A stretch of 37,586 nt of DNA from UMGS1649 sp045637095 (lineage in GTDB: Bacteria; Bacillota; Clostridia; TANB77; CAG-465), in contig JAZTYX010000041.1 in NCBI GenBank assembly GCA_045637095.1, positions 1 to 37,586 of the forward strand. Direction: 5' to 3'. The notes beneath the pieces were generated by a model. It had not been told where the DNA came from. It ran no database searches and saw nothing but the letters and a program-made list of their open reading frames with translations. Below are positions 8,358 through 15,336 of the stretch, piece by piece. Positions within the stretch are counted from its first letter, which is position 1. Every line of letters begins with the position of its first letter. The position numbers and the translations under genes were made by a program.

Positions 8358-8681
8358 GCTGGAATAATTAATGGATTGTTTGCTAGTGGTGCTGGACAAA
8401 TTTTAGTATTTATGTTGATTTTTGTCCTTAAACAGGACACATACAAGTCTAGAAAATTAAGTGTTTTTGTTATAGGAATAGTAAGCTTATTAACGTTATT
8501 AAGATATATGAAAGTGGTAAATGCACCTGCTAAAGAAATAGTTATAGTAATAATCACGGGCGTTATTTTTGGAACATTAGGAACTAAAATCATAAAGAAG
8601 ATAAATCCAAATGTTCTAAATATATTTTCTGGCACATTAATAGTAGGATTATCACTATATAAACTTTTAAGAGGTGGATAA
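8334..8681 (+). CDS. TauE/SafE family transporter, N-terminal half
   Basis: Protein of 115 aa, about half a standard TauE/SafE (TSUP) transporter, with several hydrophobic segments and the family's opening 'FFAGIINGLFASGAGQ'. Such proteins export sulfite, sulfonates or other organic anions; substrate unknown. It is translationally coupled to the second half (TAATG at 8679-8683), so the two probably assemble into one transporter. The start is odd: no ATG, GTG or TTG lies further upstream in frame, there is no ribosome site, and the ATG lies inside the preceding gene's terminator. Expression may be low or use an unusual start. Confidence 0.68.
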   Translation: MIYFGSFFAGIINGLFASGAGQILVFMLIFVLKQDTYKSRKLSVFVIGIVSLLTLLRYMKVVNAPAKEIVIVIITGVIFGTLGTKIIKKINPNVLNIFSGTLIVGLSLYKLLRGG

Positions 8682-9058
8682 TGTTAATAATAATATCTAG
8701 TATTTCAAGTGTGTTAGCTGGTATGGGGATAGGCGGCGGAGCAATATTTATACTCCTGTCTAATATATTTTTAGATATAGGACAAAAAGAAGCACAATTA
8801 TTAAATTTAATTGCATTTTTAGCTGTAAGTTTAGGTGCTACAATTTCAAATATAAAGAATAAAGAAATAGATATAAAAGCGGTCAAAAAAGTGTTGCCTA
8901 TGGCGATTATAGGAAGTTTAGTTGGCACACACTTTTTTAATAAAATAAACGAACAAAAGCTTAGCAGATACTTTATATATTTTTTGTTACTAATTGGAAT
9001 TTATGAAATAATTTCAAGTGTAAAGAAGATGAAAAAAGAGAAGAATAATACTAAATAA
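8681..9058 (+). CDS. TauE/SafE family transporter, C-terminal half
   Basis: Protein of 125 aa, homologous to the second repeat of TauE/SafE transporters: 'SVLAGMGIGGGAIFI' is the repeat signature, followed by three or more hydrophobic segments and a basic C-terminus. Its ATG overlaps the stop of the first half by 1 nt. Full-length family members hold both repeats in one chain of about 250 aa; here the repeats are separate genes in correct order, which looks like a stable split rather than a fresh frameshift, because each half has its own start and stop. Confidence 0.75.
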   Translation: MLIIISSISSVLAGMGIGGGAIFILLSNIFLDIGQKEAQLLNLIAFLAVSLGATISNIKNKEIDIKAVKKVLPMAIIGSLVGTHFFNKINEQKLSRYFIYFLLLIGIYEIISSVKKMKKEKNNTK

Positions 9059-9074
9059 GAAAGGAGAAAAAAAT

Positions 9075-9221
9075 ATGGAGTGTATAAAAGGTATGGTGGC
9101 AGGTCTTGTGTTGGGAATGGTTGCTGGTGCTTTTGTGGGGGCTTGTAACAGTAGTGCTATCTGTGAGTGCTTAAAAGAAGGAAAAAGAGAAATAAAAAGA
9201 TTTAAAAGAAAATATATGTAA
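9075..9221 (+). CDS. small membrane peptide, Cys-containing
   Basis: A 48-aa ORF with ribosome site AAGGAG 6-8 nt upstream, 16 nt after the transporter stop. It has a Gly/Ala/Val-rich hydrophobic stretch (residues 6-23, several G-x-x-x-G spacings), cysteines at 3, 24, 30 and 32, and a strongly basic end ('KREIKRFKRKYM'). The layout resembles YtxH-like small proteins, but it is too short to assign. It probably belongs to the transporter operon. Confidence 0.6.
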   Translation: MECIKGMVAGLVLGMVAGAFVGACNSSAICECLKEGKREIKRFKRKYM

Positions 9222-9234
9222 GAAAAAATAAATA

Positions 9235-9263
9235 TTTACAATACACCTTTTATGTAATAAAAT
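9235..9263 (+). promoter_or_regulatory. promoter of the first prepilin-like gene
   Basis: TTTACA (9235-9240) and TAAAAT (9258-9263) with a 17-nt spacer, 23 nt before the ATG at 9287. Confidence 0.6.
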
Positions 9264-9281
9264 TTAATACATAAGAGGTGT
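9243..9281. promoter_or_regulatory. inverted repeat overlapping promoter and ribosome site
   Basis: Arms 9243-9255 and 9269-9281 pair over 13 positions with one G·U. The left arm covers the promoter spacer and the right arm holds the ribosome binding site AGAGGTG. If transcription starts near 9270 the left arm is not in the mRNA, so an operator is more likely than an RNA switch. Confidence 0.45.
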
Positions 9282-9286
9282 GTTTT

Positions 9287-10162
9287 ATGCAAAAGAAGAG
9301 AGGAATAAGTTTAATCGTATTAAGTATAACTATACTTGTAATGGCAATTCTTGCAGCTACAGCAATAATTGCATTAGAAGACAGTGGAATTATAAAACGT
9401 GCTAAAAGCACAACAACACAACAGAATTATGCTGATGAGTATACAAGATTGCAAGTAATAAAAAACGGAATTCTTACAGATAATTTAGGAACAATAACGG
9501 TTGAAGAATATATAGCTGAATTAAGAAGTAAAAATATGCTAGAGGCAGGCCAAACGACTAATACAGATGGTAGCATAACAGTAACAACAAAGAGTGGCTT
9601 TGAAGTTGTTCTTAAAGCAAATGGTGTTAGTGATTTGAGTGTGATGATAGATGGGTATACACAAGCTAATAACAATAATTCTGGAAGCGCGGGAAATAAT
9701 AGCGGAGATAACAATCAAACACCATCAACTCCTACTGTTCCAGATCCAATAGTTATTACGTCTGCAAATTATCCTAATTTAGGTAAAATGGAAGATTATA
9801 CAGGATATAGCTGGCTAGAATATTGGGGTAAAGACTTGTATTGCAATGCGGCTGCTCAATACAAGGTCGTTGTTAGTTCGGATACGATGATATATTATGA
9901 TGCGGCTAATGATATAGGAGATTCTTTTTATGTAGATAATTTTACGCAAATTGAGGGGCAAGGAATATTCTTATCTGGTATGGAGGATCCTACTACATAT
10001 CAAGGTATAGAAGTGATATTAGATAATAAAACAAATGGCGTTCTTGGAATTGGTTGGTGCTCATATAGAGGTGGCATGTTTAAGATATCTATATATCCAC
10101 TTGATGAAAATGGAAATTATTTAACAGATTATGATTATGATATAGAAACAACTGAGTGGTAA
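9287..10162 (+). CDS. surface protein with prepilin-type N-terminus
   Basis: Protein of 291 aa. It opens with a basic leader and a class III-type signal, 'KKRG' followed by 'ISLIVLSITILVMAILAA', so peptidase processing after Gly6 and assembly through the hydrophobic helix are expected. The mature residue 5 is Val, not the usual Glu. A conserved region to about residue 110 matches the gene at 21032 almost word for word. An Asn/Gly/Ser-rich linker (about 124-142) leads to a C-terminal domain of unknown fold rich in Tyr/Trp/Asp. The start at 9287 has AGAGGTG 6 nt upstream; a GTG at 9278 in the same frame lies within that site and is unlikely. Confidence 0.78.
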   Translation: MQKKRGISLIVLSITILVMAILAATAIIALEDSGIIKRAKSTTTQQNYADEYTRLQVIKNGILTDNLGTITVEEYIAELRSKNMLEAGQTTNTDGSITVTTKSGFEVVLKANGVSDLSVMIDGYTQANNNNSGSAGNNSGDNNQTPSTPTVPDPIVITSANYPNLGKMEDYTGYSWLEYWGKDLYCNAAAQYKVVVSSDTMIYYDAANDIGDSFYVDNFTQIEGQGIFLSGMEDPTTYQGIEVILDNKTNGVLGIGWCSYRGGMFKISIYPLDENGNYLTDYDYDIETTEW

Positions 10163-10176
10163 TTAAATATAAAAAT

Positions 10177-10208
10177 AAAGGCTCAATTTTAACGAGTCTT
10201 TACTTTTT
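10177..10208 (+). terminator. intrinsic terminator
   Basis: An 8-bp stem (10177-10184 with 10194-10201, one G·U) and a short T-rich tail after the prepilin-like gene. Moderate strength. Confidence 0.6.
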
Positions 10209-10229
10209 GCATATAATGTTAAAATTCTA

Positions 10230-10259
10230 TTGAAATTTTACTAAAATATATAATATAAT
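10230..10259 (+). promoter_or_regulatory. promoter of the DUF4190-like gene
   Basis: TTGAAA (10230-10235) and TATAAT (10254-10259), 18-nt spacer, 25 nt before the ATG at 10285. Confidence 0.6.
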
Positions 10260-10284
10260 TGAACTACAAATATGGAGGGTATAT

Positions 10285-10749
10285 ATGGCAATCGCATGTT
10301 TAATATTAGGAGTAATATCGTTGGCTTTTTGTTGGATGCCTGTAATTGGGTTGATAGTTGCGGGTGTATGTGTTGTAGCAACAGCATTAATGAAACGAAA
10401 AAAAGAATATGGCAAAAATAAGATGATGATTAAGTCTATAGCTTTAATTATAGCTATTACGGGACTTGTAATTTCTATATTTGTAACAGGAATAAATGTT
10501 ACAGAAAGTGCTATTATAAGAAAAACTAACGAAGGAGCGCTAAATGACGTTAAAGCAAGTGTTAGTGCTATGACTTTGGCCCAAGCACAACAAACGGCAG
10601 ATTATGCGTGGAATGAGGCTAGAATGAAAGGGCTAAGAAACGAAAGAATGACACAATATATATTTAATTCTATAAGTAATTCTGGGTTAGATGCAGATGC
10701 ATATATTTTGGAAATAACTAAAACGGGAGTTATAGTAAAAGTGAGATAA
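10285..10749 (+). CDS. DUF4190-like small membrane protein
   Basis: Protein of 154 aa. The first 75 residues contain two hydrophobic stretches joined by a short basic loop, with the DUF4190 pattern 'ILGVISLAFCWMPVIGLI'. The remainder is a soluble, helical outside domain without known motifs. Good ribosome site (GGAGGG) and its own promoter and strong terminator make it monocistronic. Function unknown. Confidence 0.62.
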   Translation: MAIACLILGVISLAFCWMPVIGLIVAGVCVVATALMKRKKEYGKNKMMIKSIALIIAITGLVISIFVTGINVTESAIIRKTNEGALNDVKASVSAMTLAQAQQTADYAWNEARMKGLRNERMTQYIFNSISNSGLDADAYILEITKTGVIVKVR

Positions 10750-10750
10750 T

Positions 10751-10800
10751 AAAAAGACATTTTGAGATGCAATATTCATCTTAAAATGTTTTCTTTTTTA
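10751..10800 (+). terminator. strong intrinsic terminator
   Basis: A 13-bp stem (10757-10769 with 10777-10789, one G·U), 7-nt loop, flanked by A-rich and T-rich tracts. Confidence 0.85.
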
Positions 10801-10831
10801 TTAATATAAGCTTACTTTTTGTAAAAATTGC

Positions 10832-10860
10832 TTGCTATTATGACCAATATATAGTAAAAT
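10832..10860 (+). promoter_or_regulatory. promoter of the VirB2-like gene
   Basis: TTGCTA (10832-10837) and TAAAAT (10855-10860), 17-nt spacer, 43 nt before the ATG. Confidence 0.55.
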
Positions 10861-10903
10861 ATATGTGTTAAAAGATTACATAAAATAAGAATGGAGGGTT
10901 TTT

Positions 10904-11233
10904 ATGGTATACAATAAAGTTTTTAAAGTATGCGCAATAATTTCAATAATAGCATTATTAGCAACTACAGTGGTTTTTGCTACTACAGAAGTGGAAGCAA
11001 AAGACAATGAAATTGTAGGTGGAGTTATGACAGTACTTAAAAATGTTCAAACTTATTCGTGGCCAGTAGCAGTACTAGTGCTAGTATATGGTATGTATCA
11101 ATACTATGTTGTTGGTTCGGAAGCTTTCGAACAAAAAGTAAGTGGACAAAAACTAATAGTTGGACTTTCAGTGTTTATGACAATAATTCAATGTCTACCA
11201 TTAGTATATGCAATAATTACAATATCACAATAA
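10904..11233 (+). CDS. TrbC/VirB2-like small membrane protein
   Basis: Protein of 109 aa with an N-terminal signal sequence (cleavage likely near 'VFATTEVEA', residue 27) and two hydrophobic helices (about 50-67 and 82-105) joined by a short polar loop. This is the layout of VirB2/TrbC-type pilin subunits and of small phage or type IV secretion membrane proteins. No other secretion gene (VirB4, VirD4) is nearby, so a conjugation role is not supported here. The neighbour is a CpaE/TadZ-like ATPase, suggesting a role in a surface assembly. Ribosome site GGAGGG. Confidence 0.55.
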   Translation: MVYNKVFKVCAIISIIALLATTVVFATTEVEAKDNEIVGGVMTVLKNVQTYSWPVAVLVLVYGMYQYYVVGSEAFEQKVSGQKLIVGLSVFMTIIQCLPLVYAIITISQ

Positions 11234-11261
11234 TTGACAAAGGAATAAACTAGGGTATAGA
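11234..11261 (+). promoter_or_regulatory. possible promoter of the ATPase gene
   Basis: TTGACA (11234-11239), 16-nt spacer, TATAGA (11256-11261). The -35 is perfect and the -10 weaker. It starts at the stop of the VirB2-like gene, so both read-through and independent initiation are possible. Confidence 0.45.
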
Positions 11262-11301
11262 TAAAAACAAAAGAAATTTTAATAACAAGGGTGGTAACTA
11301 A

Positions 11302-13035
11302 ATGAAAGTATTATTTGGATTAAATAATGATGATACGGTAAAATCCATAGTAAAATATTACGAGGAAACATATAAGGAAAAGGTAGAGTACAAGAACGTG
11401 TACTACTTTAAGCAAGCTGTACAAGAATTAACAGGTGGCAATTATGATAGAGTAGTATTACTAGAAAATCTAGAGAAGTATCCAACAAACAATCAAGCTC
11501 AAATAGATGACTTTATTTTCCATAACATAGATGCAATGACAGATGAGTTTGATGCAAAGAAAATAGTTTTTATAGCATCAGACAGAAGAGAACTTGGAGA
11601 CGAGTTCTTAGCCAAGCTATTTAATATAGGTGTATATACAGTATTAACTGGTAGAGATAGAACAAAGAGTAAAACAGCTCAAGCTATTAATGCACCAAAG
11701 ATGAAAAAAGATGTAAAACAATATTACGAAAATAGCGCAAGCAAAAACGTATATAGCAAGATTGAAGTTTCAGAAATGGAAATTCAAAGAATAATAAGCT
11801 ATTATCAAAATCAAAAAGGTGACACATCTAAATATGTTGAAATATTTGATAAAATAGGGGCTCAATATACAAATGAGCAATTAAGAATAATAGTAGGATT
11901 TTTACCAGCATCAGTTAAGGACTTCTTAAAGGAAAATAGCGATAGATATAATCAAGTTTTAATTAATGTAGAAGTAAGTCCTACACCAACAACTCCAGTG
12001 AACAATACGGTTGAAGGTGTAAAAGAGGTTGTGCATATAGAAAAACAACCAGAAATTATAGAAAAGATAGTTGTAAAACAACAAAATACCCAAGCAGCAG
12101 TTGTAACTAAAGTTGTAGAAAAAGAAGTTGTTCGTAACGTATATGAAGTACCTAAAGACTACAAAAAAATTGTATGTATGGTAGGTGCGCCAAAAGTTGG
12201 AACAACATTCTGTATTAACGCCATATCAAATGCGTTATACAGAAAAGATGTTAAAGTTGGTATAGTAGACTTAACAAAGAAAAGAGATACTTACACACTT
12301 TACACATATGACAATGAAGGTAAGAGAGCAATAGCGGCAGAAAGTATGAAATACGCATCAAATGGTCTTAACGAACCTTTAATGTATGGTAAATTAAGTA
12401 TATATACTGGTATGCCTGGTGAAGATAGAAGACAATATGATGCGGCAAAAATGTTAGAAACTGTATCTAATAATAATAGCATAGTACTATTAGATTGTGA
12501 TTTCTCTACACCTGTAGATTACTACAGATTAGCTCAAGAAATATATATTGTACAAGACATGGATGTTCTAAACGTTAGTCTTCTTACAATATTCTTAAGA
12601 GAAATAAAAGCTAGAGGAATTCCAATGAACAAGGTAAGAGTAATAATTAATAAGCATGTTAAATGTGCTCTAACAGCAATGGATATCTTAAATGGTATAG
12701 CTGTATACTCAAGCCCAGACTTAAAAATGTTTGATGACTTATTTGTATCATCTGAAATGACATATTATACAATTCCGTTTGATCAAGAAAACTATGTAAA
12801 ATATGTTGAAATGATGTATAAATACACAAATACATTTAAATCATTTACAGATGAATTTAAAGAAAGTATAGACTATATAGCAAACGCTATTTATCCATTA
12901 GGAGTAACAAAATCTTCTGGCGGTAGTAGCATAGTTAATAAATACAAAAAGAATGGTGGCTTAAATCTATTTAAGAAACCAAAAATAACAGAAGTAAAAA
13001 CTACATCTTCGGGATTTGAGAAGGTTGTAGAATAA
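11302..13035 (+). CDS. CpaE/TadZ-like ATPase of the MinD/ParA superfamily
   Basis: Protein of 577 aa. Residues 1-125 resemble an atypical receiver-like domain; 140-225 are helical; a Pro/Val-rich linker (225-285) follows; the C-terminal half is MinD/ParA-like. Its Walker A is deviant ('VGAPKVGTTF', residues 294-303), with Thr-Thr where MinD has Lys-Thr, as also seen in CpaE/TadZ; a later strand 'SIVLLDCDFS' is the Walker B-like segment. CpaE/TadZ proteins localise pilus or secretion machinery at the membrane. The next gene follows after 12 nt. No Tad secretin or CpaF ATPase is present in the window, so the assignment is by domain resemblance only. Confidence 0.6.
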   Translation: MKVLFGLNNDDTVKSIVKYYEETYKEKVEYKNVYYFKQAVQELTGGNYDRVVLLENLEKYPTNNQAQIDDFIFHNIDAMTDEFDAKKIVFIASDRRELGDEFLAKLFNIGVYTVLTGRDRTKSKTAQAINAPKMKKDVKQYYENSASKNVYSKIEVSEMEIQRIISYYQNQKGDTSKYVEIFDKIGAQYTNEQLRIIVGFLPASVKDFLKENSDRYNQVLINVEVSPTPTTPVNNTVEGVKEVVHIEKQPEIIEKIVVKQQNTQAAVVTKVVEKEVVRNVYEVPKDYKKIVCMVGAPKVGTTFCINAISNALYRKDVKVGIVDLTKKRDTYTLYTYDNEGKRAIAAESMKYASNGLNEPLMYGKLSIYTGMPGEDRRQYDAAKMLETVSNNNSIVLLDCDFSTPVDYYRLAQEIYIVQDMDVLNVSLLTIFLREIKARGIPMNKVRVIINKHVKCALTAMDILNGIAVYSSPDLKMFDDLFVSSEMTYYTIPFDQENYVKYVEMMYKYTNTFKSFTDEFKESIDYIANAIYPLGVTKSSGGSSIVNKYKKNGGLNLFKKPKITEVKTTSSGFEKVVE

Positions 13036-13047
13036 TAGGAGATTGAT

Positions 13048-14109
13048 ATGGTATTTATAATAATTTGTTTAATATTAATCATACTAGCGTTAGGAACATT
13101 AATATTCTTCCTAATTAGAAGAAATAATTATTACAAATTGGCGCTAGGAAATATGGCTGGTTTTGTTATAATGCAAAGAATGTTTGAACTTATGGCATCA
13201 GCTATACCTGCATCAAAGAAGATAGAGGAATTAAATAATATAATTCTTGAAGTTTTCAATAGTAAAAGTTCAACAATATCAATATTTGATGGAATGGAAT
13301 ATCACATAAAAGCTACAAATGTTGAAGAAGTATTTAGAGAAAGTATTAAGAACTTAGCAGAAGAGCAAAACTTCAAAGCTAACGCTCAAAAAAATATATC
13401 TAAATATTTAGTATCAGCAGGAGGAAGACTTTTAGGATATAAATCAGCAGTTGAAAGAAGCATTCGTTCAGCAATGTTTTCACCTATATATTATAATGGC
13501 ATGTACTTAGGCTTCTGGTTATTAGAAGATAATGCGGAAAATGCATATGATTCTATATCTAAAGAAGAACTAGCAAAACTAAAAGATCATATAGGTGTAT
13601 TTATAGAAAACGTTCTAAGTCAAGAATCAATTGAAGGTGCATATAATACAGATAAACAAACTGGGTTCTATAATAACCTTTACTTGTATTCAAATGTAAG
13701 ACAAAGAACAACAACTGAAAATAATTCAGTACTTACATTAATGCAACTTGCCAACCTAGGTGAAATAAACACTACATATGGTAGAGAAGTTGGTAATAGA
13801 CTTTTAGAAAGAGCTGCTAATTTAATTAAAGATATATTTAGCAATGAACATATATTTATTAGATATAGTGGAAGCAAATTTTGTATAGTAAGTTTAGGAA
13901 TGGGTGCAGAATCTTTACACTCAACAGTAGAAAGATTCATAAGCAATGTAAAAATGGAAGAAGAAATTGCTAGAGGCGAAAAAGTTTCATTAAATATAAA
14001 TGTTGTAATGCACAACATACAACAACAAAGTAATATAGATAGAGAATTAGCTAAAATGTCTAATTATCTAGATGGAATGACAGATACAAATACAATAAAG
14101 ATAATATAA
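13048..14109 (+). CDS. membrane protein with GAF-like and degenerate GGDEF domains
   Basis: Protein of 353 aa. One N-terminal membrane helix (residues 2-23), a GAF-like sensory region (about 55-190), then a GGDEF-type fold beginning at 'TDKQTGFYNN' (201-210, compare TD-x-LTGL-x-NR). The active-site loop that should read G-G-D/E-E-F is 'RYSGSKF' (272-278), so cyclase activity is very unlikely. It may bind nucleotide or act as a scaffold. It is coupled to the CpaE/TadZ-like gene (12 nt gap, ribosome site AGGAG), suggesting the two act together at the membrane. Confidence 0.68.
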   Translation: MVFIIICLILIILALGTLIFFLIRRNNYYKLALGNMAGFVIMQRMFELMASAIPASKKIEELNNIILEVFNSKSSTISIFDGMEYHIKATNVEEVFRESIKNLAEEQNFKANAQKNISKYLVSAGGRLLGYKSAVERSIRSAMFSPIYYNGMYLGFWLLEDNAENAYDSISKEELAKLKDHIGVFIENVLSQESIEGAYNTDKQTGFYNNLYLYSNVRQRTTTENNSVLTLMQLANLGEINTTYGREVGNRLLERAANLIKDIFSNEHIFIRYSGSKFCIVSLGMGAESLHSTVERFISNVKMEEEIARGEKVSLNINVVMHNIQQQSNIDRELAKMSNYLDGMTDTNTIKII

Positions 14110-14139
14110 TATATATTGTATAAGAAAGGAGGAATAAAT

Positions 14140-14385
14140 ATGGATCAACACACAGCCGTATTTAGTCCACAAAAAGAAGAGTCAAAAAGAGTAAGAGAGA
14201 TAATGGAACAAGTGGTGGCGGCACTTAAAGATAAGGGCTATGAACCAGTAAGTCAAATTATCGGATACATATTATCAGGAGATCCAACATACATTACTTC
14301 TCACAACAATGCAAGAGCATTAATTTGCAAAGTTGAAAGAGATGAATTGTTAGAAGAAATGATAAATAGCTACTTAAATAACTAA
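14140..14385 (+). CDS. ireB: IreB family regulatory phosphoprotein (DUF965)
   Basis: Protein of 81 aa, usual length. The family signature 'VVAALKDKGYEPVSQIIGYILSGDPTYITSHNNAR' is complete. In Enterococcus IreB is phosphorylated by the PASTA kinase IreK and counteracts cephalosporin tolerance; Thr residues near the N-terminus are the likely targets. The start at 14140 has the perfect site AAAGGAGG; an earlier in-frame ATG at 14116 precedes that site and is rejected. It leads the conserved ireB-ruvX-DUF1292 operon. Confidence 0.93.
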   Translation: MDQHTAVFSPQKEESKRVREIMEQVVAALKDKGYEPVSQIIGYILSGDPTYITSHNNARALICKVERDELLEEMINSYLNN

Positions 14386-14393
14386 GGTGACTT

Positions 14394-14810
14394 ATGGGCA
14401 AAATATTAGCTATAGATTATGGCATGGCAAGAGTAGGTCTTGCAATAACTGATGCATTAAAGATAACAGCTCAACCTATGGATACTCTAGAAACAAAAGG
14501 GGATGCAGATATCCTAATAAATAAAATAAAAGATATAATGTCATCTTCAAAACTAGATGAAGTAGTAATAGGATATCCAAAACATATGAATGGAGATTTA
14601 TCTGAAACTGCTAAAAAAATAGATGAAGTAATCGTTAAAATTGAAGCATTAGGATTAAAAGTAGTAAAGTGGGATGAACGTTTAACAACAGTCATGGCCT
14701 ACAATACTATGAAAGAAATGGGAATCAAACAAAAAGATAAAAAGGTTCACGCAGACAGACTTGCAGCTATGTACATATTACAAGACTACATGCGTAGTCA
14801 AAATTATTAG
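14394..14810 (+). CDS. ruvX: RuvX/YqgF family putative pre-16S rRNA nuclease
   Basis: Protein of 138 aa, full length. RNase H-like fold with the opening 'ILAIDYGMARVGLAITD' (Asp8), 'VIGYPKHMNG', 'KWDERLTTVMA' and closing 'HADRLAAMYILQDY' signatures. The family processes the 5' end of 16S rRNA and has also been called a Holliday junction resolvase. It lies 8 nt after ireB with ribosome site AAGGTG. Confidence 0.95.
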   Translation: MGKILAIDYGMARVGLAITDALKITAQPMDTLETKGDADILINKIKDIMSSSKLDEVVIGYPKHMNGDLSETAKKIDEVIVKIEALGLKVVKWDERLTTVMAYNTMKEMGIKQKDKKVHADRLAAMYILQDYMRSQNY

Positions 14811-14864
14811 AATATTTTTGCTATTTTAGCAAATAATATTATAAAGAATTTGGAGGAATTAAAA

Positions 14865-15203
14865 ATGGGAGAAAATTGCACACATGATTGTTGTTCTTGC
14901 ACAGGATGCGGACATGATCACGAACATGATGTAGAAGAAATGGAAACAGGAATACTAACATTTGTTGATGATGAAGGAAACGATGTTAGATTCGAAATAC
15001 TAGATGTAGTAACTTTAGATGAAAAAGAATACTTAGTAGTATTACCAGTTGATGAAACTGAAGGTGGCGTTTTAATTCTTGAAATAAAACAAGAAGATGG
15101 CGAAGAAGTTTATGACACAGTTATGGACGACGAAGAAGCTGAAAAAGTATTTGCTAAATTCCAAGAAGAATATGGCAATGATGATGAAGAAGACGCTGAA
15201 TAA
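14865..15203 (+). CDS. DUF1292 domain protein (YrzB-like)
   Basis: Protein of 112 aa. A Cys/His-rich N-terminus (residues 4-21, several Cys and His in 'HDCCSCTGCGHDHEH') could bind metal. The DUF1292 core ('TFVDDEGNDVRFEILDVV', 'EKEYLVVLP') and a very acidic tail follow. The order ireB-ruvX-DUF1292 is conserved in Firmicutes. The start at 14865 is preceded by GGAGGA; a TTG at 14850 overlaps that site and is rejected. The Cys/His extension is the only unusual part. Confidence 0.88.
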   Translation: MGENCTHDCCSCTGCGHDHEHDVEEMETGILTFVDDEGNDVRFEILDVVTLDEKEYLVVLPVDETEGGVLILEIKQEDGEEVYDTVMDDEEAEKVFAKFQEEYGNDDEEDAE

Positions 15204-15226
15204 TATACAATAAATATGAATTAAAG

Positions 15227-15249
15227 TAAGGGCGAAGGCCCTTATTTTT
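15227..15249 (+). terminator. intrinsic terminator of the ireB operon
   Basis: A 7-bp GC-rich stem (15227-15233 with 15238-15244), 4-nt loop, five T residues. Confidence 0.8.
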
Positions 15250-15257
15250 ATGCCTGA

Positions 15258-15286
15258 TTGACATAATACTATTCGTGTGATAGAAT
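15258..15286 (+). promoter_or_regulatory. strong extended -10 promoter of the WG-repeat operon
   Basis: TTGACA (15258-15263), 17-nt spacer ending CGTGTGA, TAGAAT (15281-15286). A TG one base before the -10 makes it an extended -10 promoter. It closely matches the promoter at 28190-28218. Confidence 0.75.
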
Positions 15287-15290
15287 AGTA
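15267..15290. promoter_or_regulatory. candidate operator over the -10 of the WG-repeat promoter
   Basis: Perfect 8-bp arms TACTATTC and GAATAGTA with an 8-nt centre, lying across the spacer and -10 box, where a bound repressor would block RNA polymerase. No regulator gene is adjacent. Confidence 0.5.
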
Positions 15291-15336
15291 GCAGTAAAAA
15301 AATAAAAATCTTAGTTTAATTAAATTGGAGGATAAG

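Noticed and set aside
10904..11233. Integrative conjugative element around the VirB2-like protein
   Set aside because: No relaxase, VirB4, coupling protein, integrase or attachment site is present in the window.
13048..14109. Active diguanylate cyclase
   Set aside because: The GGDEF loop is RYSGSKF, lacking the residues needed for catalysis.
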